Source of the DNA: Sulfolobaceae archaeon
GTDB lineage: Archaea; Thermoproteota; Thermoprotei_A; Sulfolobales; Sulfolobaceae
Reading direction: 5' to 3'
DNA: 53,140 nt
NCBI GenBank assembly: GCA_028277025.1
Contig: JAPYVG010000009.1
Span: 1 to 53,140 of the forward strand
The translations under genes were made by a program, and so were the position numbers. Shown one piece after another: positions 35,635 to 44,439 of this stretch (positions within the stretch are counted from its first letter, which is position 1; every line of letters starts with the position of its first letter). The notes beneath the pieces were generated by a model that ran no database searches, was not told the origin of the DNA, and saw nothing but the letters and a program-made list of their open reading frames with translations.

Positions 35635-35674
35635 AAAGTTAACTTTATTTTTTAATATCTCTATACAATTACTT

Positions 35675-35968
35675 ATGATAAATGTAGGTTTTTACTACAA
35701 AGTCAAAAAAGGGCATGAGAAGGAGTTTGAAGAAACTTTCACAAAAGTCCTCGAATATCTTAAGCAAAACTTTCCGGGATTTATAAATGCTAGATTGTAT
35801 AAGAGTGTTGATGACCCTTCCGAATATTTGATCTATAGCGAATGGGAGAGCTTAGACGCATTTAGGAATTTCGTAACGAGCGAGGCTTATAAAAACACAG
35901 TAAATTACGGTAAGATTATAATTGAGGGTAGGCCTCACCATAAGGTGTTTCAAGAGGTTAATGCATAG
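35675..35968 (+). CDS. Antibiotic-biosynthesis-monooxygenase (ABM) fold protein
   Basis: 97 residues from the ATG at 35675. An upstream in-frame start at 35573 would overlap soxN and adds unlike residues. Single ferredoxin-like ABM domain: VGFYYKVKKGHEKEFEETFT, then PGFINARLYKSVDDPSEYLI, and YSEWESLDAFRNFVTS, which match the family's strand-helix pattern and W residue. Such proteins are small dimers that act as monooxygenases, haem-degrading enzymes or plain haem binders. It lies 40 bases after soxN in the place of odsN in the S. acidocaldarius cluster, so it may be that gene; I cannot verify it. A T-rich stretch (35641-35656) supplies both TATA and a weak terminator. Confidence 0.75.
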   Translation: MINVGFYYKVKKGHEKEFEETFTKVLEYLKQNFPGFINARLYKSVDDPSEYLIYSEWESLDAFRNFVTSEAYKNTVNYGKIIIEGRPHHKVFQEVNA

Positions 35969-36445
35969 TCAAAAATACAGAGTGTCTAAATAGAAGGCAA
36001 CAGAGAACAAAGCTAGCATAAATAGTGGTAAGACCAGATTATATACTACCTCATTTTTTATCCCCTTCCTTAAGAGCAAGTTTCCCAGACCAGAAAGTGA
36101 ATGTAATATAAAGAAAAAGGAAAGAGGAGCTATTAGAATCAGGTGGAGTTCTAAACTAACCCCTCTAGTTAACAGCCCAAAAGTTAACTTGTTTATAATA
36201 GTTGAGGTTTGGGGGCCAGCTCCAAAACCCGTAATTCCCTCCACTAGTGCTAAAATAAAAAGAATTAGAGCCGTATCTCTCTGAGTTTCCGGCCTATATA
36301 TCGAGTCCTTTTCCATGGGGTTAAACGCTTTCCTACTCGTCATCATTACTAATAAACCTAAGACGAAGAGAGGTAAGTTCAATAACGAAACGCCCAGTGA
36401 TGTCAAGGTTATCCCGCTGTATACTTTAATCCTTTGAATACCCAT
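35969..36445 (-). CDS. Four-helix membrane protein, likely partner of the Moco protein
   Basis: 158 residues with four predicted helices. One helix carries H101 and H115 in LELHLILIAPLSFFFILHSL, a His-x13-His spacing like that of cytochrome b, so two such helices in a dimer could hold haem b. Its start is 12 bases after the stop of the exported molybdoprotein, so the two form an operon resembling a SorA/MsrP-type enzyme with a membrane haem partner. The sequence itself does not look like MsrQ. The function as an electron acceptor is inference. It abuts the convergent ABM gene with no gap. Confidence 0.6.
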   Translation of the reverse strand: MGIQRIKVYSGITLTSLGVSLLNLPLFVLGLLVMMTSRKAFNPMEKDSIYRPETQRDTALILFILALVEGITGFGAGPQTSTIINKLTFGLLTRGVSLELHLILIAPLSFFFILHSLSGLGNLLLRKGIKNEVVYNLVLPLFMLALFSVAFYLDTLYF

Positions 36446-36457
36446 AGTTTACATCTC

Positions 36458-37069
36458 TTAGCTCTTTTTCGCAATATCTGGGTAGCCTCTGCTCTCCCAA
36501 TAACCTAAAACGTTCTTTGAAGTAACGTGGATCCTCACTAGCCATTTTGTATAACAATACCCCCACCACCTCGGCACTACTAACCTCGCTGGATAGCCAT
36601 GTACTTTAGGGAGTGGTTGTCCGTCAACTTCATATGCTATAAGGGTGTCGTCTTCCATAGCCTTCCACATAGGTAAATCTGCCGTATAACCGTCTGCTCC
36701 AAAAGTGAGTACTTTGATCGCTGAGGGTGAAGGGTTCGCCATTTGCAAGACATATTTTAAGGGTACGCCAGTCCATACTACGTTCGCCTTTAGAAAATAA
36801 GGGTCTGAGACACACTGTATAGTATCACTTATTGTTACGCTCGGCATTTTCTTTAAATCATCGAAGGTTAACTGCAACGGATTTTCGACCTCACCATCAA
36901 CGGTTAATATATAGTTAGTAGCTGTTGGTGTAACACCTATTTGCACTACGTACCAGTTAGAAAGAGGGGTTAACCCATTTTGTGATTGTGAAAAGGCTTG
37001 ACCGAGCCTATAAAGAGTTATTATAGACGCTGAAGCTATCATTAACTTTAGGAAGTCCCTTCTCTTCAC
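36458..37069 (-). CDS. Sulfite-oxidase-family molybdopterin protein, Tat-exported
   Basis: 203 residues. The N-terminus MKRRDFLKLMIASASIITLY is a twin-arginine signal with a GTG start. The Moco domain fits the SUOX/YedY (MsrP) family: TVDGEVENPLQLTFDDLK near the start, the Mo-ligand Cys at 86 in TIQCVSDP, and RLVVPRWWGYCYTKWL near the end, which is the conserved family segment. There is no haem or dimerisation domain, so electrons must pass to a partner, plausibly the adjacent membrane protein. Possible substrates are sulfite or oxidised methionine/sulfoxides. It is close to the soxL2-soxN unit but on the opposite strand. Confidence 0.8.
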   Translation of the reverse strand: MKRRDFLKLMIASASIITLYRLGQAFSQSQNGLTPLSNWYVVQIGVTPTATNYILTVDGEVENPLQLTFDDLKKMPSVTISDTIQCVSDPYFLKANVVWTGVPLKYVLQMANPSPSAIKVLTFGADGYTADLPMWKAMEDDTLIAYEVDGQPLPKVHGYPARLVVPRWWGYCYTKWLVRIHVTSKNVLGYWESRGYPDIAKKS

Positions 37070-37927
37070 ACGTTCTAATCTCTTGAAGCTATTATATGCT
37101 TTTTACCAAATCATAAACCGTATTGAAAATTAACTGTGACCGATTTCTTTCTGGCTGGTAACTACTAAACTAACCGTATAACATCATTATTTCTTTTACC
37201 TAAATTCTACGGAAAAATTAGCGTGAATTTAGATTAGGCATGTACAACTATAATGTTAAATTATAATAAAGAAAAACACGTCAGCTTAATGTAAGGTTTT
37301 CGCAAAAAATGACAGTAGAGGGTGCAATAGAGAGGGCTTCTGAAAAAGTTAGGGTTCTTTATGAAAGAAGCTGTGAGTTATGAATATTCTATAGACCACA
37401 TGGCTCCTTTAAACCTTATAAAAATCAGCCTTACTACACTTATTAATATTGACTCCGAAATTACATCAGATTACCTGGATACATATGGAAAATAATTCTT
37501 CCGTTCATATTTGGGAAGACAAGTGGTATTACAATGGCAAGAATACATAGAAAGACAACCGGAGAGCAATGGCATAGAAAGTTAAGGAAGTCACAATGAG
37601 TTAAAGAAAGACCTTAGCTCAGTTGTTAAAGCAAGATTTCGGGGTAACAGAGTTTTAGATATTGCAGTAATCTATGAAGGGAAGTTGACGAGTGAGGAGA
37701 AGATAGGAGGATTTTAGTAATATTCTGCATGAAGAAGATGTGTCAAGGTGTCGAGCAAGAAGGACTCTTCCTCAAGTTCATAGATAAGTACATAAAAGTG
37801 TAAGCATTGTAAGGTTCAAAATACTTTTTCGTTCTCAAGCTTTTGACTTCTAATAATTAAGATTTCCTTCATAGAGATTGGAGGTTAAGGGAAAACCCTT
37901 CCCCTTCCATGTATCTATGAGAAATCC
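37070..37927. other. Intergenic region with decayed coding
   Basis: About 860 bases without an intact gene. It contains the pseudogene at 37309-37717 and an AT-rich upstream part. No repeat of the tnpB families is seen here. Confidence 0.4.
37309..37717 (+). pseudogene. Decayed gene(s), unknown family
   Basis: Plus-strand blocks are TVEGAIERASEKVRVLYERS (37309-37383, ends in stop) and NELKKDLSSVVKARFRGNRV, then LDIAVIYEGKLTSEEKIGGF-stop (37592-37717). Between them reading is broken in all frames. Helical, charged and protein-like. It may be one lost gene or two small ones. Confidence 0.4.
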
Positions 37928-38152
37928 TCACTCACAGAACAAGAACTTCTTTACAACCCTCTTGACCTCATCTTCTTTCAAATTCACGTTTACGTTAATC
38001 ACTTTATACTCTCCAGAAGCTGGTACTTCCCTTAAGTTTAAGCATTCCCCCTTTTGCAATATCCCTTCTATTAACGTTGAAATATTTACCTTTCTGTCTT
38101 TCGCGTACTTTTGAAGTATTTCATACCACTCCTTAGGTAATTTCACTCGCAT
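37928..38152 (-). CDS. CopG-like (ribbon-helix-helix) DNA-binding protein
   Basis: 74 residues. RVKLPKEWYEILQKYAKDRK with the following ISTLIEGIL is a ribbon strand and helix-turn-helix pair as in CopG/Arc proteins. The C-terminal 30 residues (YKVINVNVNLKEDEVKRVVK) form an extra strand and helix that may bind a partner. No PIN or other toxin is adjacent, so it is an orphan antitoxin or a small regulator. The sequence downstream is non-coding, and the short hairpin-like ACCCG/CGGGA near 38196-38221 lies upstream of the start. Confidence 0.65.
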   Translation of the reverse strand: MRVKLPKEWYEILQKYAKDRKVNISTLIEGILQKGECLNLREVPASGEYKVINVNVNLKEDEVKRVVKKFLFCE

Positions 38153-38233
38153 AAAATGTATTAGGATAAGGGGAATTTAAGAACTCTCAGAAGGCCCACA
38201 ACCCGTTCATCAAATCACGGGATGGGCTTATCA

Positions 38234-38968
38234 TCACTGTGAAACCCACCTGCTGTACTTTATAGAGAGGTAATAGAATACAGTAGACTCAACTATTAAC
38301 ACAACTACAGATTGGTATACTAGGTTAGCGGGTAATGAAATTAACCCTGTTAACTGTTGGATTAGGAGCGAGGCTATAGTAGTAGGTATAAAATAGACTA
38401 TCCTAAACACGGATTGGGGAAGTAAGTAATAAGGGTAGAACACCGGAGGTAAGATTGTTAAAAGCACGCTTAGGACTGAAGCTAAACCCCATGAGTACCT
38501 AATATGTGGTATAATACTACCTATAAAGAAACCTATACCAGAAGTGACTAAGAGTAAAAGCAACAGTACCGCTAATACGGGTATTACGTTGAAATTCAAC
38601 AGCCTAAAAAGGAAACCTAAAGCTAAGTAAACCAGTATCCCGGGGAGGGAAAAAACTAGGTTCGAGAACATTAATGCTAGGACATAATCATTAACTGAGA
38701 TCTCACTAGCTACTAACAAATCTTGTATCTTAACTTCTAACCTAAGGAACGCGAAATCCCCTATGAACGTTAAGCCGTTACCCGCAACTACCGTTATTAA
38801 TCCTCCGATTATAGCGAAGTTCAGAAAGGCTCCCTTACTTATCATGTATATTAAGAAAAGTTCTGAAAACGGGACTACTAAATAAGAGAGAACGTAAATG
38901 TAACCCCTTTTAAGTGAGGACACACCATAAAACTTAATGAAGGCTATTATGAAGTCCTTCCTCATCAC
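38234..38968 (-). CDS. ABC-2 type exporter permease
   Basis: 244 residues, six predicted membrane helices, no substrate-binding domain. The [20 protein letters not shown] segment between helices 2 and 3 is the family's coupling region (compare Exx-LL-P). The start lies inside the ATPase gene, with a 35-base overlap, so the subunits are made together. It exports an unknown drug, lipid or peptide. Confidence 0.8.
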   Translation of the reverse strand: MMRKDFIIAFIKFYGVSSLKRGYIYVLSYLVVPFSELFLIYMISKGAFLNFAIIGGLITVVAGNGLTFIGDFAFLRLEVKIQDLLVASEISVNDYVLALMFSNLVFSLPGILVYLALGFLFRLLNFNVIPVLAVLLLLLLVTSGIGFFIGSIIPHIRYSWGLASVLSVLLTILPPVFYPYYLLPQSVFRIVYFIPTTIASLLIQQLTGLISLPANLVYQSVVVLIVESTVFYYLSIKYSRWVSQ

Positions 38969-39803
38969 TCAACCCCTCTCCAGCGTAAACTATAAATAAG
39001 TCCTCCAAAGTTATAGGTTTTACGATATATTTACCTAAATAATTAACAGCTTCTTCCTTGTTTACATAACTTATCCTCAGTTTACCAACTTGTATATTCC
39101 CTATACCCTCAACCCTCACCTTCCCTTCAAACTTACTGAGCAACTCCTTAACACTCCCCTTAGCTATTAACCTACCCTTGTGTAACAATATCACTTCCTC
39201 AGATAGCTCCTCAGCCTCCTCCATATAATGAGTAGTCAAAACTATCTTACTCCTCATCTCTTTTAATATACTCCAGACCTCTGTCCGAGAGTAAGGGTCT
39301 AGCCCAACAGTAGGTTCATCGAGTAAGACAACTTCAGAATTAGAAGCTAAAGCCATCGCTACAAAGATCTTCCTCTTCATTCCCCCAGAAAGTTCATCAG
39401 AAGGTTTTCCTCTAACTTCCCAGAGTCCCACCTCCTTAAGTGTTTTCCTAGTCAACTCTTTAGCTTCGTGAAGTGAAAATCCTTTAGCAGTCAAGAACAT
39501 GAGTAAATGTTCTTCTGGTGACGCCATTCCTATCGGTCTTGCCTCTTGCGGTATTGAAGTGGTTATTTCTCTGACCTTTTTAGCATCCTTAACCACATGA
39601 TAACCGTTTATGTAAGCTTCTCCCCTAGTTGGGAGTAATTGTGTAGAAAGTATTCTGGTAAGAGTTGTTTTGCCTGCACCGTTACGTCCTAACACAGTTA
39701 GGACTTTTGCACTACTTTTAAAGCTCACTTCATTTAACGCTAAAGTACCGTCTTTGTAAATTTTAGTAAGGTTAATAGTTTCTATCACAAATGGAAATCT
39801 CAT
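38934..39803 (-). CDS. ABC transporter ATP-binding protein (DrrA/NodI-type)
   Basis: 289 residues. Walker [10 protein letters not shown] (39-47), Q-loop [10 protein letters not shown], signature LSGGMKRK, Walker [14 protein letters not shown] and the H-loop [10 protein letters not shown] are intact. The C-terminal 60 residues (after about 215) form a small extra domain as in DrrA-type exporters. Upstream, GTATAAA lies about 30 bases before the ATG. Makes an exporter with the permease at 38234-38968. Confidence 0.88.
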   Translation of the reverse strand: MRFPFVIETINLTKIYKDGTLALNEVSFKSSAKVLTVLGRNGAGKTTLTRILSTQLLPTRGEAYINGYHVVKDAKKVREITTSIPQEARPIGMASPEEHLLMFLTAKGFSLHEAKELTRKTLKEVGLWEVRGKPSDELSGGMKRKIFVAMALASNSEVVLLDEPTVGLDPYSRTEVWSILKEMRSKIVLTTHYMEEAEELSEEVILLHKGRLIAKGSVKELLSKFEGKVRVEGIGNIQVGKLRISYVNKEEAVNYLGKYIVKPITLEDLFIVYAGEGLSDEEGLHNSLH

Positions 39804-39882
39804 GTACTACTAAAAAGAGTGAGTTTATACTATCAAGGCTTTCCGCACAAATGTTTATTTTTTATTAAAACAAGATGATAAC

Positions 39883-40242
39883 ATGATAATTTGTACAACT
39901 GTCGATGATAACATGAGATTTGAAGTCTTCTCAAGAGCGAAATATTTGGTATTATTAAATGATAAAGGTGAAATATTGGAGAAAAGGGTAAACCCGGCAT
40001 TAAATCAGCCATTAAAAAGACCAGCCGTCGCTAAAGAATGCGTTAGACTAAATGCTAATACGGTCATAGCACCCCATGGATCGCTGTGTTATCCTTCATA
40101 TAGAATATTAAAGAGGGCTAGGGTTAAGGCTTTAGTCGCAATGCCGGGAGAGGAGTTAAGGCTAAATAACCTTAAGGAAGTCGGCTTTAAAGAGGTTATT
40201 TATTCTAGCTTTCTTGCAATGAAAGAAAGAATTTTTGAGTAA
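39883..40242 (+). CDS. Hypothetical protein, possibly NifX/NifB-like Fe-Mo cofactor-binding fold
   Basis: 119 residues, soluble alpha/beta. MIICTTVDDNMRFEVFSRAK, LLNDKGEILEKRVNPA and NANTVIAPHGSLCYPSYRIL follow the order of the dinitrogenase iron-molybdenum cofactor-binding family (first strand VPVDD, F.RA..F, nPa, and the Gly-rich strand with the loop at ALKA). Similarity is by pattern only. These proteins occur widely in archaea without nitrogenase, with roles in Fe-S or Mo handling unproven. A unit of its own, upstream of a family A relic. Confidence 0.45.
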   Translation: MIICTTVDDNMRFEVFSRAKYLVLLNDKGEILEKRVNPALNQPLKRPAVAKECVRLNANTVIAPHGSLCYPSYRILKRARVKALVAMPGEELRLNNLKEVGFKEVIYSSFLAMKERIFE

Positions 40243-40273
40243 TTTTTATACAGCCTTCCTTGGGGGCTTAACA

Positions 40274-40376
40274 ATTTGTCCTTAACTCTAATAGGGTACT
40301 GAGAACTCAAACGGCACAAGGCTCACATTTTTGCAATCACACACATTGAGGCCATTTCATGAAAGTTTATTGTAAA
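40274..40376 (-). mobile_element. Degenerate family A element end (copy 4)
   Basis: ACGGCACAAGGCTCACATTT and later GGCCATTTCATGAAAG align with ACGGCACGGGGCTCACATCT and CGGCGTGAAAG of the 44440-44697 copy in the same orientation, with deletions. It fills most of the gap between the 39883 gene and the antitoxin gene. Confidence 0.45.
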
Positions 40377-40459
40377 CATATATATTGTGAAACTTCACCT
40401 CATTAATCAAGAGCTACTGCAAAATTAGCACTTTTATTCAAGGGATCGAAGTTTATTAT

Positions 40460-40681
40460 ATGGACTTAGAAAAGATGAAAAGGGCTGAAGAGGAGGCTAG
40501 GGAGGTCAGAAGGAGGACAGCAAACTGGGAATTCATAAAAACACTACCACCAAAACTGAGAATAGCAATAGAATACTACATAGAAACCGGGGACATTTAT
40601 AATGCAGCTAAACTGGCTGGGATGGCAGTTGACGAATTTAACGAGTTGAGGATTAAGGCTGGTATACTTGCAGTCGATTAA
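40460..40681 (+). CDS. UPF0175-family antitoxin (first of two)
   Basis: 73 residues. A charged N-terminal helix is followed by the UPF0175 pattern: IAIEYYIETGDIYNAAKLAG and MAVDEFNELRIKAGI, a helix-turn-helix in the A.LAG....EF form. UPF0175 proteins are antitoxins commonly paired with PIN/DUF3368 toxins. The following toxin gene overlaps its end by 14 bases. Bases 40490-40587 are identical to 41212-41309 in the second copy. The N- and C-terminal ends differ between copies. Confidence 0.75.
   Translation: MDLEKMKRAEEEAREVRRRTANWEFIKTLPPKLRIAIEYYIETGDIYNAAKLAGMAVDEFNELRIKAGILAVD
40490..40587 (+). repeat. 98-bp direct repeat within the first antitoxin gene
   Basis: Base-for-base identical to 41212-41309, including third codon positions. 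It marks a recent duplication or gene conversion. Recombination between the two would delete the toxin gene. Confidence 0.9.
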
Positions 40682-41204
40682 CGCAATAATGGATACATCG
40701 TTTTTAATAGACTGGGTTAAGTACGATAAAAGGGATCTAATATTCAATTATTACGACCTAATTTTCATAACGGAATCGGTACTAAATGAGATAAGGACAG
40801 AAACCCCCTTATTATGGATTTCAGAAGGGCTAGCAAAAGGGAGAATAAAAGTATTGGAAGAGGACAGAGAGGTTAGGAGAAAAGCGTTACTCATAGTTGA
40901 AGCAACCAGAGGACTACCAATAAGGAGTGCTGACTATCCGGAGGCAGTGTGTTTAGTTTTTGGTAAGGAACTAAGGGTTGACGTGCTAACAGAAAACGGC
41001 GGAGTTTTTGCTGCAAAGGAATTCCTCAGCGAATATAAGGACGTAAAAGTTTACAGAGGGATAGATTTACTCTACTTGCTTTATAAGAAAGGTCTCTTGT
41101 CGGATTTCATCTCTGAACTAAAAACGTATATTAAGTTCACAAAACATACTTATAGCAAAGAGGTGCTAGGAAAATATGGAGTCGATCTACGAGAGATTAG
41201 CTAG
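40668..41204 (+). CDS. PIN-domain-like toxin (DUF3368-type)
   Basis: 178 residues. INAIMDTSFLIDW holds the first Asp (D9) after a strand, SVLNEIR the Glu, SADYPEAVCLVFG the middle Asp (D104-ish) and LTENGGVFAAK the last position, here Glu where Asp is usual. The start is TTG at 40668, overlapping the antitoxin by 14 bases. An ATG at 40689 would remove the first strand of the fold, so the TTG is preferred. The C-terminal 45 residues (LLSDFISELKTYIKFTK) are an extra helical tail. It lies between two UPF0175 genes and overlaps the second by 29 bases, so it has two possible antitoxins. Confidence 0.75.
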   Translation: MQSINAIMDTSFLIDWVKYDKRDLIFNYYDLIFITESVLNEIRTETPLLWISEGLAKGRIKVLEEDREVRRKALLIVEATRGLPIRSADYPEAVCLVFGKELRVDVLTENGGVFAAKEFLSEYKDVKVYRGIDLLYLLYKKGLLSDFISELKTYIKFTKHTYSKEVLGKYGVDLREIS

Positions 41205-41406
41205 GTTTGCTGAGGAGGCTAGGGAGGTCAGAAGGAGGACAGCAAACTGGGAATTCATAAAAACACTACCACCAAAACTGAGAATAGCAATAGAATACTA
41301 CATAGAAACTGGAGACTTTAGAGAGGGTGCAAGACTTGCCGGAATGGCTGTAGACGAGTTTTTATACTTTGTTAAGGACAAGGCTAACGTCTACGATATG
41401 TCATAA
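41176..41406 (+). CDS. UPF0175-family antitoxin (second copy)
   Basis: 76 residues; starts inside the toxin gene. The middle 33 residues match the first antitoxin exactly, then the helix-turn-helix reads FREGARLAGMAVDEF and ends differently (KDKANVYDMS). The start residues (ESIYERLARFAEE) are unlike copy 1. Keeping both copies with different ends suggests either toxin neutralisation by two partners or a recent conversion event. Confidence 0.75.
   Translation: MESIYERLARFAEEAREVRRRTANWEFIKTLPPKLRIAIEYYIETGDFREGARLAGMAVDEFLYFVKDKANVYDMS
41212..41309 (+). repeat. 98-bp direct repeat within the second antitoxin gene
   Basis: Identical to 40490-40587. The copies are 722 bases apart. Confidence 0.9.
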
Positions 41407-41437
41407 AACCCTTATTGCTCCTCACGAATTATAGATT

Positions 41438-42433
41438 ATGATAGGAAAAGCTAAGGCGGAATGGGAAAAGCTTAAGGCTGTAGCCCTGCACAAACCGGGG
41501 TTAGAGGTTTACCTAGCCTTAATTGAACCTAAAACCTTCTTATATCAAAGGAGGTTTAGCTTCTCAAATGCTAGAAGGGAGTACGAGGAGATAATCGAGA
41601 CCTTAAAGGGTGAGGGGATAAAGATCTACAGGCTTCTTCATACTATCGCGAGAAGAGCTGAAAAAGACAAAAGGTTCTACGGGATATTAAAGGAAATCGT
41701 TGGGATCGACGGTGACCCGTGGTTCCTCTCCCGTTTTCTCTTGTTAAAGCCAGAAATAAGGAGTGAGACTGAAATTGTAATAAAAAACCCGCTAGCAAAT
41801 ATGTACTTTATGAGGGATCAGCAAATAACTACAGACTTTGGCATAATTATAGGTAAGATGGCAAAAGTTCAGAGAAGGAATGAAACTGAGGTAGCAAAGC
41901 TCTTCTGGCGGGCGTTAAATGTTAAATACGTTGAAGTAACGGAGGGGTTCTTAGAGGGTGGAGACTTCTTTCCCATGGGGGACTTTTACTTAGTAGGAGT
42001 AGGAAATAGGAGTGACTTGAAAGGGGCTGAAATCCTCATAAAGACTGGTAAAGAAGTAGCTGTAGTCCATGAGGAAAGGAGTGAGGAGTTCTTTCACCTC
42101 GACACTTACTTCAACGTAGCGTCTTCTAACACCGTAGTGGGAGTTAAACAGTTAATGGAGAGGAATAGGGTTGAAGTATACATAGGTGGTAAAAAGGTCG
42201 AGGAGATAACTTTCCTTGAGTACATTAAGAGGAAGGGATTTAACGTTTATCCAGTGAGCGTTGAAGAAGCTAGGAATTACGCCACTAATTTCTTGACTAT
42301 TGATGATGGTAAAATAATTTCCCCCGTTAATTTAAGGATTGAAGGAGTTGACGTAATAACAGTTAATATTAAAAACCTGTCTGGAGGGTTTGGTGGAATA
42401 CATTGTATGACGGCAGTAGTTGAGAGAGGATAA
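41438..42433 (+). CDS. Arginine deiminase-like enzyme (amidinotransferase superfamily)
   Basis: 331 residues. The guanidino-modifying core is recognisable: NPLANMYFMRDQQITT (substrate-binding Asp region), EGFLEGGDFFPMG (EGGD), EEFFHLDTYFNV (the catalytic His of the HxD motif) and GGFGGIHCMTAVV with the nucleophilic Cys near the C-terminus. The reaction would be arginine to citrulline and ammonia, giving ATP through carbamate kinase if linked; neither otc nor carbamate kinase is adjacent. It is shorter than bacterial ArcA (about 410), lacking the helical insertion. It starts 31 bases after the second antitoxin. Confidence 0.8.
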   Translation: MIGKAKAEWEKLKAVALHKPGLEVYLALIEPKTFLYQRRFSFSNARREYEEIIETLKGEGIKIYRLLHTIARRAEKDKRFYGILKEIVGIDGDPWFLSRFLLLKPEIRSETEIVIKNPLANMYFMRDQQITTDFGIIIGKMAKVQRRNETEVAKLFWRALNVKYVEVTEGFLEGGDFFPMGDFYLVGVGNRSDLKGAEILIKTGKEVAVVHEERSEEFFHLDTYFNVASSNTVVGVKQLMERNRVEVYIGGKKVEEITFLEYIKRKGFNVYPVSVEEARNYATNFLTIDDGKIISPVNLRIEGVDVITVNIKNLSGGFGGIHCMTAVVERG

Positions 42434-42462
42434 ATCGCGATGCGGAGGAAAAAATAACATAC

Positions 42463-44346
42463 CTATTTTCTCCCTAACTTTTCCTTAATCCAATGCCTAA
42501 CGTCATAAAAGAATATATTTTTATGTGGGCAAGCGTCAACGCATTCCCCTATCCCTATGCACTTTATTGACTTAAATTCGCCCTTCTTTATGAACTCTCC
42601 CCTCATGTCGGTTAAACCTACCGGGCACGCATTAGCACAATCAATAGTCTTACAGCTTACGCAAACCTGAGGGTCTTTGACTTTCAGTCTAAAAAGTCCT
42701 ATTCTGCTAACAGCCTGGTTAAAAACTCCCCAATAACACCAACCTTGAGTTACACAAGCGAAAGTCCCCATAAAAGGTATAGATATAAATACAATATACC
42801 ACAATATGTCAAACCATATGAAGTAGATCAGTGAAGTTATGTCGACACTTTCAACAGTAAAGGATATTATGCCTAAGTTATTAAGGTAGGAAATAATAGC
42901 GGCTATTAAAACTCCAATGGAAACTCCAACAGCTACTACTTTATACCACTTCCCCGTCTTTGAAGTAAGCGTTTTCCTACCTAACTTTGAAGTCCTATTA
43001 AATACCTTCAACGAGTCGTAAAAGTTACCTTGATACATTAATGGAGCAGAACAACTCACGGCACACAAGTTCCTTGAACCAAATAAAAAGCTAAGGACAG
43101 CATAAACTACATAAGTCCCTATTAGACCGAGTAGGACTGAGTTAGTAACTCCACCCATAGTCCCTATTCCCATACTCCACATATAGGGTATGTAAGGTAA
43201 TTGGGAGGAAATAGGTGAAAAGTTAGGTAAGTAAATTGAGTAAATTGCGTAAGCTAATATCATTAAACTCATCCTCACCCTCACTTCCCTAACCTTAATT
43301 TCTAGCATCTTCTTAAACGCCAGGAAACCCATTTCTATTCCCATCATTATTAAGAACCATACACTACCTAACACACTCCCCACTATATCTACTCCGTCCC
43401 ACAGTACGTTTAACGGTGTATTAGGGGCTAACCATGGTAAAGTCAGGCTACTTATAAAACCGTTTACACCAGCACTAAAAACACCGTTTACGAAATCTAG
43501 GACTGCCCCCATGAAGAACTCCATTACGAACGTGGAGAAAATTATCGCAAAGGCTGTTTTGGCGTCTCTTATATAGTTCCCCTTAATAGGGCTAGGCCCG
43601 ACAGAAGCCCTATAGGCAAACCATACCATTGCAACGATCATTGAAAGGTCGAAGAGTAAGAGTGATGAATATAAGTAGTATAAGAATTCTCCAACCATCA
43701 TTAAGGAGAAAATCCACATTAGCTCTAATACTGTAAAGGTGTCTTGCGTAGCCCTAAGCCTATCTTTATAAAGAGTTTCATAAATTACTATTGTAGCCGC
43801 TATCATTATGAAAGTTGATAACCAAAAGGCGTAAACACCGAAAATTTCCGGAAACCAAGGCATTAGTAGGATAAGGGCTACTAAGTATTTCCTCATATTA
43901 CCATTAAGCCTACTAAAGGAGAAATAGAGCGTTAAAGCCATTTCTATCATCATTACCCCAACAAACCAAGGGTTCTCGACCGAAGAGTCTATAGTTGCTG
44001 GCAATCCGGTTTGTAATGTGAATATCAAGGCTCCCATTAAAGCTTCAGAACTAACCATGAGCACCGAGAAGATTAGGTAAGCAAACTCCTTCCTAATGTT
44101 TGTAATTTGAAGGATCAAGTAGAGGGCGAAGACCATGTACCCCCCGTTTATTATAAGAAAATAAGTCACATCGTGGTATAACAAGTAGAGGTAAGCGCCT
44201 AGGTTCATTGTTAGCATCATTCCCTCTATGTAAAGGCCTACCAGTACTCTTCTATCACTTTTCCACTTTTCCACCTCATAAATTATGTAAACCATTACAG
44301 CTAACATTAGGACTGAGATCAGTAATGAGAGAATAATTGGATTCAT
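42463..44346 (-). CDS. Polytopic membrane protein with C-terminal double 4Fe-4S ferredoxin domain
   Basis: 627 residues, about 14-15 membrane helices. Near the end are two 4Fe-4S motifs facing the cytoplasm: CVSCKTIDCANACP (Cx2Cx4Cx3CP) and CIGIGECVDACP. Before them a NapH-like part shows NLCAVSCSAP and ACVTQGWCYWGVFNQ. This layout suggests electron transfer between a soluble iron-sulfur partner and the quinone pool. The first 200 residues are related to the 256-residue protein at 48730-49500, so the protein looks like a fusion of a membrane module and a NapH/ferredoxin module. No catalytic subunit is adjacent. Same strand region as nothing else; stands alone. Confidence 0.65.
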   Translation of the reverse strand: MNPIILSLLISVLMLAVMVYIIYEVEKWKSDRRVLVGLYIEGMMLTMNLGAYLYLLYHDVTYFLIINGGYMVFALYLILQITNIRKEFAYLIFSVLMVSSEALMGALIFTLQTGLPATIDSSVENPWFVGVMMIEMALTLYFSFSRLNGNMRKYLVALILLMPWFPEIFGVYAFWLSTFIMIAATIVIYETLYKDRLRATQDTFTVLELMWIFSLMMVGEFLYYLYSSLLLFDLSMIVAMVWFAYRASVGPSPIKGNYIRDAKTAFAIIFSTFVMEFFMGAVLDFVNGVFSAGVNGFISSLTLPWLAPNTPLNVLWDGVDIVGSVLGSVWFLIMMGIEMGFLAFKKMLEIKVREVRVRMSLMILAYAIYSIYLPNFSPISSQLPYIPYMWSMGIGTMGGVTNSVLLGLIGTYVVYAVLSFLFGSRNLCAVSCSAPLMYQGNFYDSLKVFNRTSKLGRKTLTSKTGKWYKVVAVGVSIGVLIAAIISYLNNLGIISFTVESVDITSLIYFIWFDILWYIVFISIPFMGTFACVTQGWCYWGVFNQAVSRIGLFRLKVKDPQVCVSCKTIDCANACPVGLTDMRGEFIKKGEFKSIKCIGIGECVDACPHKNIFFYDVRHWIKEKLGRK

Positions 44347-44439
44347 AAGATATAATGCGTAAAGGCACTTAAAAACTTATTATTTGAATAAAAACAACAA
44401 ATATAAGAGAACCGAATTATCATTCTCAGTATTTCACAT

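Noticed and set aside
38180..38225. Short hairpin-like sequence ACCCG...CGGGA upstream of the CopG-like gene
   Set aside because: Too short and imperfect to assign to a tnpB end or terminator.
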